From assembly GCF_002443255.2 (NCBI RefSeq), contig NW_019211458.1:19733509-19797508 (forward strand): 64,000 nt of DNA, given 5' to 3'. Shown here one piece after another: positions 60,601 through 64,000 of this stretch; within the stretch, counting starts at the first letter, position 1; every line of letters starts with the position of its first letter. Both the position numbers and the translations under genes were made by a program. This stretch comes from Varroa destructor (taxonomy: Eukaryota > Arthropoda > Arachnida > Mesostigmata > Varroidae). The notes beneath the pieces were generated by a model. The model was not told the DNA's origin. It did not search any database and saw only the letters and a list, made by a program, of their open reading frames with translations.

Positions 60601-61947
60601 GGCTTTTCTTTCGATTTGAGATCATTTTTCGAGATTTCCGCAGTGACATCGATAGTGGCGCATGATTGCCCCCTTCATCTCTCGATTTTCTATGATATTC
60701 CCCTGTTTGTCGTTGGTAGCGAGCGGCTAGCATTTCTGCCTGCCAAATGTGATGCAGCAGAAGCCATAAGCCACAACAGTTTCATTGTCTCCCCTCCACC
60801 AAACCGTATAGCCCGTGACAATAGTGTGGCTTGTTCGACATTGCAAACCTCGCGTCCGCAAAACCTTCGTTTTCTTCAATCGATTGTTTGTTCTAGGGGT
60901 CGCCTGCACTGTTGCCGCATTTCCGACGCGGCTCCCTATAGCGTTGCAATACGCTGTGCTCGGCTCCCCCAGAAAGGACACCGCCCAGCATATATTTGTT
61001 TGTTGATATTCGATGGAGTTCGCCTCGATGGCATTAACCTGAACCCGTGTGGCGCCGCTTTACGGCTCATTTTGCATATGGCCGGTACTACATAGTAGCT
61101 CCGGTACTGTTGCTCGATTCATTCGATCTCTTCTGTCCAAGCATGACAGGGTCGAGAAGGCTGCGGTATCAACGGCAGACGCCAGTCCCGCACCACTATC
61201 AATAGGCATTTGAATATAAAGTGGCCAGGGCGGAAGGACAGAAAGGGAATCGGAGACAGCGATGTTAGCGACGTCGCGATTGGTGATGGCCATAGTGGCG
61301 CTGGTTTCGGCTACTGTAGCAGGGGCTTTGACAGCAGAGGCAACAGCTACTTAGGTACTAACAAAGCCGGTCGAGCTAACGGCTGACGGGATGCTGCTGT
61401 TCGCTGATTTTGGTAGTTTCGGCTGGATATTCATTTTTGTCAATGCTTTTCGTTACATTCTCCCACACCTACTTCGAGTTTTACGTCTGGGACCGCTATC
61501 AAGTATCGATTTAGATTGAGCTGGACACCGCCGGAACTGGCGCAGGTATTGATGAATGAGTAATCATCGCTTGCAATTAAAATTGTTTTCATTGTCAACA
61601 CAGTTATAGCCGCCATTGTTGGTCTTGCTAGCAGTAAATCGAATACTGCGACTAATAATTGCATTTAGCAGAACGATTTTTCAATCAATTAGTAACATTT
61701 TCATGATATTCGACGTATCTGACCTTCGTCACCCGTCAGTGTGATTCCGCAATAGCGTGCTCCCCTTCTCGAAGTATCATAACAGTAACGACATGCAGTC
61801 TTCTCCTGGCAGACAGCAGCAGGGAACGAGGCTTTCTACGGAACACTCCGATTGCTGCTGCCGCTACTTCTCTCGTTGCGATTACGATGACTGTGAAGCA
61901 GCCTACGATTTCATGCGATGAGATGACCCGCTGGCTGGTCATCCTTA

Positions 61948-62409
61948 ATGGTTACAGATAGGCCCAAGGGAAGGAAAGCAGCGACTGGGAGAGAAACGCG
62001 GCTACCGGAGGGCCTATGGGATAGGACGGGTCCAGCGCTAGCCCTCAGCGAGACATTCGAGTCCTGTTGCCGAGTTGCGCCACCCCTAGGGCATCGCTTG
62101 TTATTGTTGCGGCAGCACTACCAGGTCGCTGGTGCCTCCGTTGTTGTTATTTGGCTTCGCTGTTGTGTTGACGTTGCCTACCGTCCGTTGGCCGGCTTCC
62201 ATTCACTATTTTCGCTGCTGTTATTGGTTGCTGGTTGGCTTGGTGTCGCCATCTTTGAGGAATTGGTAACGGCGACACTTACACAAGCCATCACTGGGCC
62301 GCTAAGACGATTACGGCGACAGGAAAAAGAAGCGCAAGTTGGCAAGTCTAACGCGTTGAAGACAATAATTTTTTCTTTTTCGCTTATACTGTCCCTATGT
62401 GATTCATAG
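61948..62409 (+). CDS. Doubtful 153-codon frame, two hydrophobic segments
   Basis: ATG 61948 to a TAG ending at 62409. The product is basic at the N terminus (RPKGRKAATGRETRLP), has two hydrophobic segments (VAGASVVVIWL, and SLFSLLLLVAGWLGVAIF followed by EELVTATLTQ), and then a basic polar stretch (RRLRRQEKEAQVGK). The hydrophobic part overlaps a GTT/GCT-rich patch of the kind seen elsewhere in the window, and the minus strand is open too. A frame of this length is expected by chance about once, so it may not be a gene. Confidence 0.18.
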   Translation: MVTDRPKGRKAATGRETRLPEGLWDRTGPALALSETFESCCRVAPPLGHRLLLLRQHYQVAGASVVVIWLRCCVDVAYRPLAGFHSLFSLLLLVAGWLGVAIFEELVTATLTQAITGPLRRLRRQEKEAQVGKSNALKTIIFSFSLILSLCDS

Positions 62410-62499
62410 TTGTCTTCTCGGCGTCGGAGCAGCCGCCAAGTCGGCCGCAATGGAACAACCACAACCGTTGTCGTCGTCGTCGTAGTGATCATTCGTCGG

Positions 62500-64000
62500 T
62501 AGACCGAAGGGTTCGTTGTCATTTTTCATACAAGCGGACATTATTTGCGCAGAAGACTAATAACAACATGAATGATCAACAACGCGAGGGAGAGGTGGGT
62601 GCGAAGAGGAAAGCTGGAAAAAAGGAAGTTGTGATCGTTCCAGGGATAACCTAGCTGCCCGCTGTGTGTATGTCTGCAGTATATAAATAATTGTCTCGCT
62701 CTGGCGCCGCTGGCGTTGTCCATGCGACTGCGGTGCGTTAAGCGTATTCCGACGTATTCGACGCTAGCTGTTTCGCTGGTAGCAGCATTGGCTAATTGTT
62801 GTGCTTGACGTTTCTGCTGTAAGTTTATATGTAGTAGTTTGTTATTGGTTTTGTTCCGTGCTAGGATTGCTGCGGCTGTAACGCTGGTTGGTCGAGGATA
62901 CGTTCATATCAGAAAGGACTGTGGCTATGGAATGGTTGTCCGATTTGTTCCATGTCGTTTGCCTGAGAGCCTTACATGCTACTCGTTTTAATGGCCGATT
63001 AGCCAACAGGTCGCAAGTAGCTAGCTACCGGACGCCACTGTCAGACAGATGATGCCTTATCAGGTCAGCCAAAGGCTTATTTGGTTGGGTTGTAACATAG
63101 TTTACGTTTCGACGCCATTGAGCTAGACAGAGTTTCATACTATAATATAAATCTACTATAGGCAATCCATTCTATTTCTATCAACTCGTACAATTCGCGT
63201 GCTTCTCGATAAGCTAAGAACAGATTGGTCTTTTCAACAAACTTCGAACCGGTCTTTCGTCAGGGTCTCGGCTACGCTTGAGAATCAAGATGGCTGTGAC
63301 ATTTGATCGATAGACCTTCCGTGGATCAAAAACGGATTTTATTATCAAGTAGATGGACAGACAGACAGACATACAGGCAAACAAACAGACAGACACCGTC
63401 GGCGGTAATGCGGACATTAGAATAGAATGGCGCGTGTCTGCTGACTTGTTTAGGCCACCCATGCGATGGTGTCTACCATGTTTTCACCGCCGTTGGCCTG
63501 GTTGACGTGAACACACACACTTATGTTATACACCTTTGTTATAATCAAGAGCACTATCATTAATGGTACACTATAGATAGAAATCATTATGTTTCGTATC
63601 GCCACATATTCGATCAGACTCAGATAGTTCCTTGTACTCTATTTTTATAAACCGAACGAAATCTGATTTCGATCAACTTCGTAAACAGTTGAGCCTGGAC
63701 AGACACTTGTGCGTATACGGTTGAAGTCGACCTATCTTTTGGTACGTCGTCTAAGTAGGCACATACGAAGTGACTAATTTAGACGGAAACGCGTTACAGT
63801 TTAGCGTCCACCTGAAGATTGTCATCAGTTAGGTTGACACGAGCCTGTAGAAGTAATTTCCACTCACGAACTCTTGTGGGTCGGCGGACAATGCTACAGT
63901 GAGCCACTGATGCTTCTACTCGTTTACTCTGACGGTCGAAACACCAGAAACTATAGCCTCTGAGCCGTACCTATCGTAGTCTTGATACTACTATTGGTAT
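62500..64000. other. Stretch without a defensible gene
   Basis: No splice-flanked coding was found. It holds an interrupted CAGA repeat (63355-63394) and a short CA run near 63510. Confidence 0.5.
63355..63394. repeat. (CAGA)n tetranucleotide repeat
   Basis: About nine CAGA-type units with CATA and CAAA variants. Confidence 0.9.

Noticed and set aside
60616..61095. 159-codon plus frame
   Set aside because: The length is within chance expectation. Several other frames are open, and no splice sites or domains support it.
1..64000. CRISPR array, operon or prokaryotic gene organisation
   Set aside because: No regularly spaced repeats of CRISPR type, no dense same-strand coding and no ribosome-binding-site pattern. 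The tandem repeats are eukaryotic-type microsatellites.

Overview
This 64 kb window reads as gene-poor metazoan nuclear DNA, not prokaryotic. There are no operons, no long uninterrupted reading frames and no rRNA or tRNA genes that I can defend. It has many di-, tri- and tetranucleotide microsatellites, AT-rich hairpins, poly(A) runs, one decayed mariner-family DNA transposon, and short open stretches flanked by GT..AG-type splice signals. Microsatellite-rich introns with (GTT/GCT)n-like filler would suit an arthropod, possibly a mite or tick relative. That placement is an impression only; no conserved gene here fixes the taxon.

Best-supported features. (1) A DD34D mariner-family transposase pseudogene on the minus strand at about 22107-23010. 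It is identified by a YPRSIVY-type helix-turn-helix motif, QDGAP, WPPYSPKLNPLNYYVW and a terminal GGYIE, and is broken by stops and frameshifts. (2) A GC-rich exon on the plus strand at about 54697-55317. It has a textbook branch point, pyrimidine tract and CAG acceptor, a 5' leader, an ATG at 54983, one transmembrane helix, and a GTGAGT donor that cuts the frame just after the helix. (3) Several weaker exon candidates with hydrophobic leaders, transmembrane segments or Cys-rich tails: 8956-9417, 9522-9667, 31848-32017 and 57496-57677 on plus, and 19529-19828 and 40826-41058 on minus.

Layout. 1-4.2 kb: GC-rich patch and two open stretches on plus. 4.2-8.6 kb: mostly featureless, with an imperfect direct repeat at 7.5/7.9 kb. 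8.6-10.5 kb: possible secreted or Cys-rich coding plus GA microsatellites. 10.5-22 kb: scattered short exon candidates on both strands, TA and TG repeats. 22-23 kb: mariner relic. 23-31 kb: AT-rich, two striking inverted repeats, no defensible gene. 31-34 kb: signal-peptide exon candidate, a third inverted repeat, and a frame interrupted by tandem stops. 34-41 kb: microsatellites, foldback tetranucleotide repeats, a CAG tract in an open region. 41.6-43.5 kb: large triplet-rich patch. 43.5-54 kb: repeats and minus-strand exon candidates. 54.7-57.7 kb: the transmembrane exon and a possible transmembrane-encoding terminal exon. 57.7-64 kb: repeats and one 153-codon frame of doubtful status.

Important limit: in 128 kb of strand, good-looking splice pairs around open stretches of 50-300 bases arise by chance many times, and single frames of 150-190 codons are expected about once. 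Most short exon calls therefore carry low confidence, and transcript evidence or cross-species conservation would decide them. I cannot link the exon candidates into one gene model.
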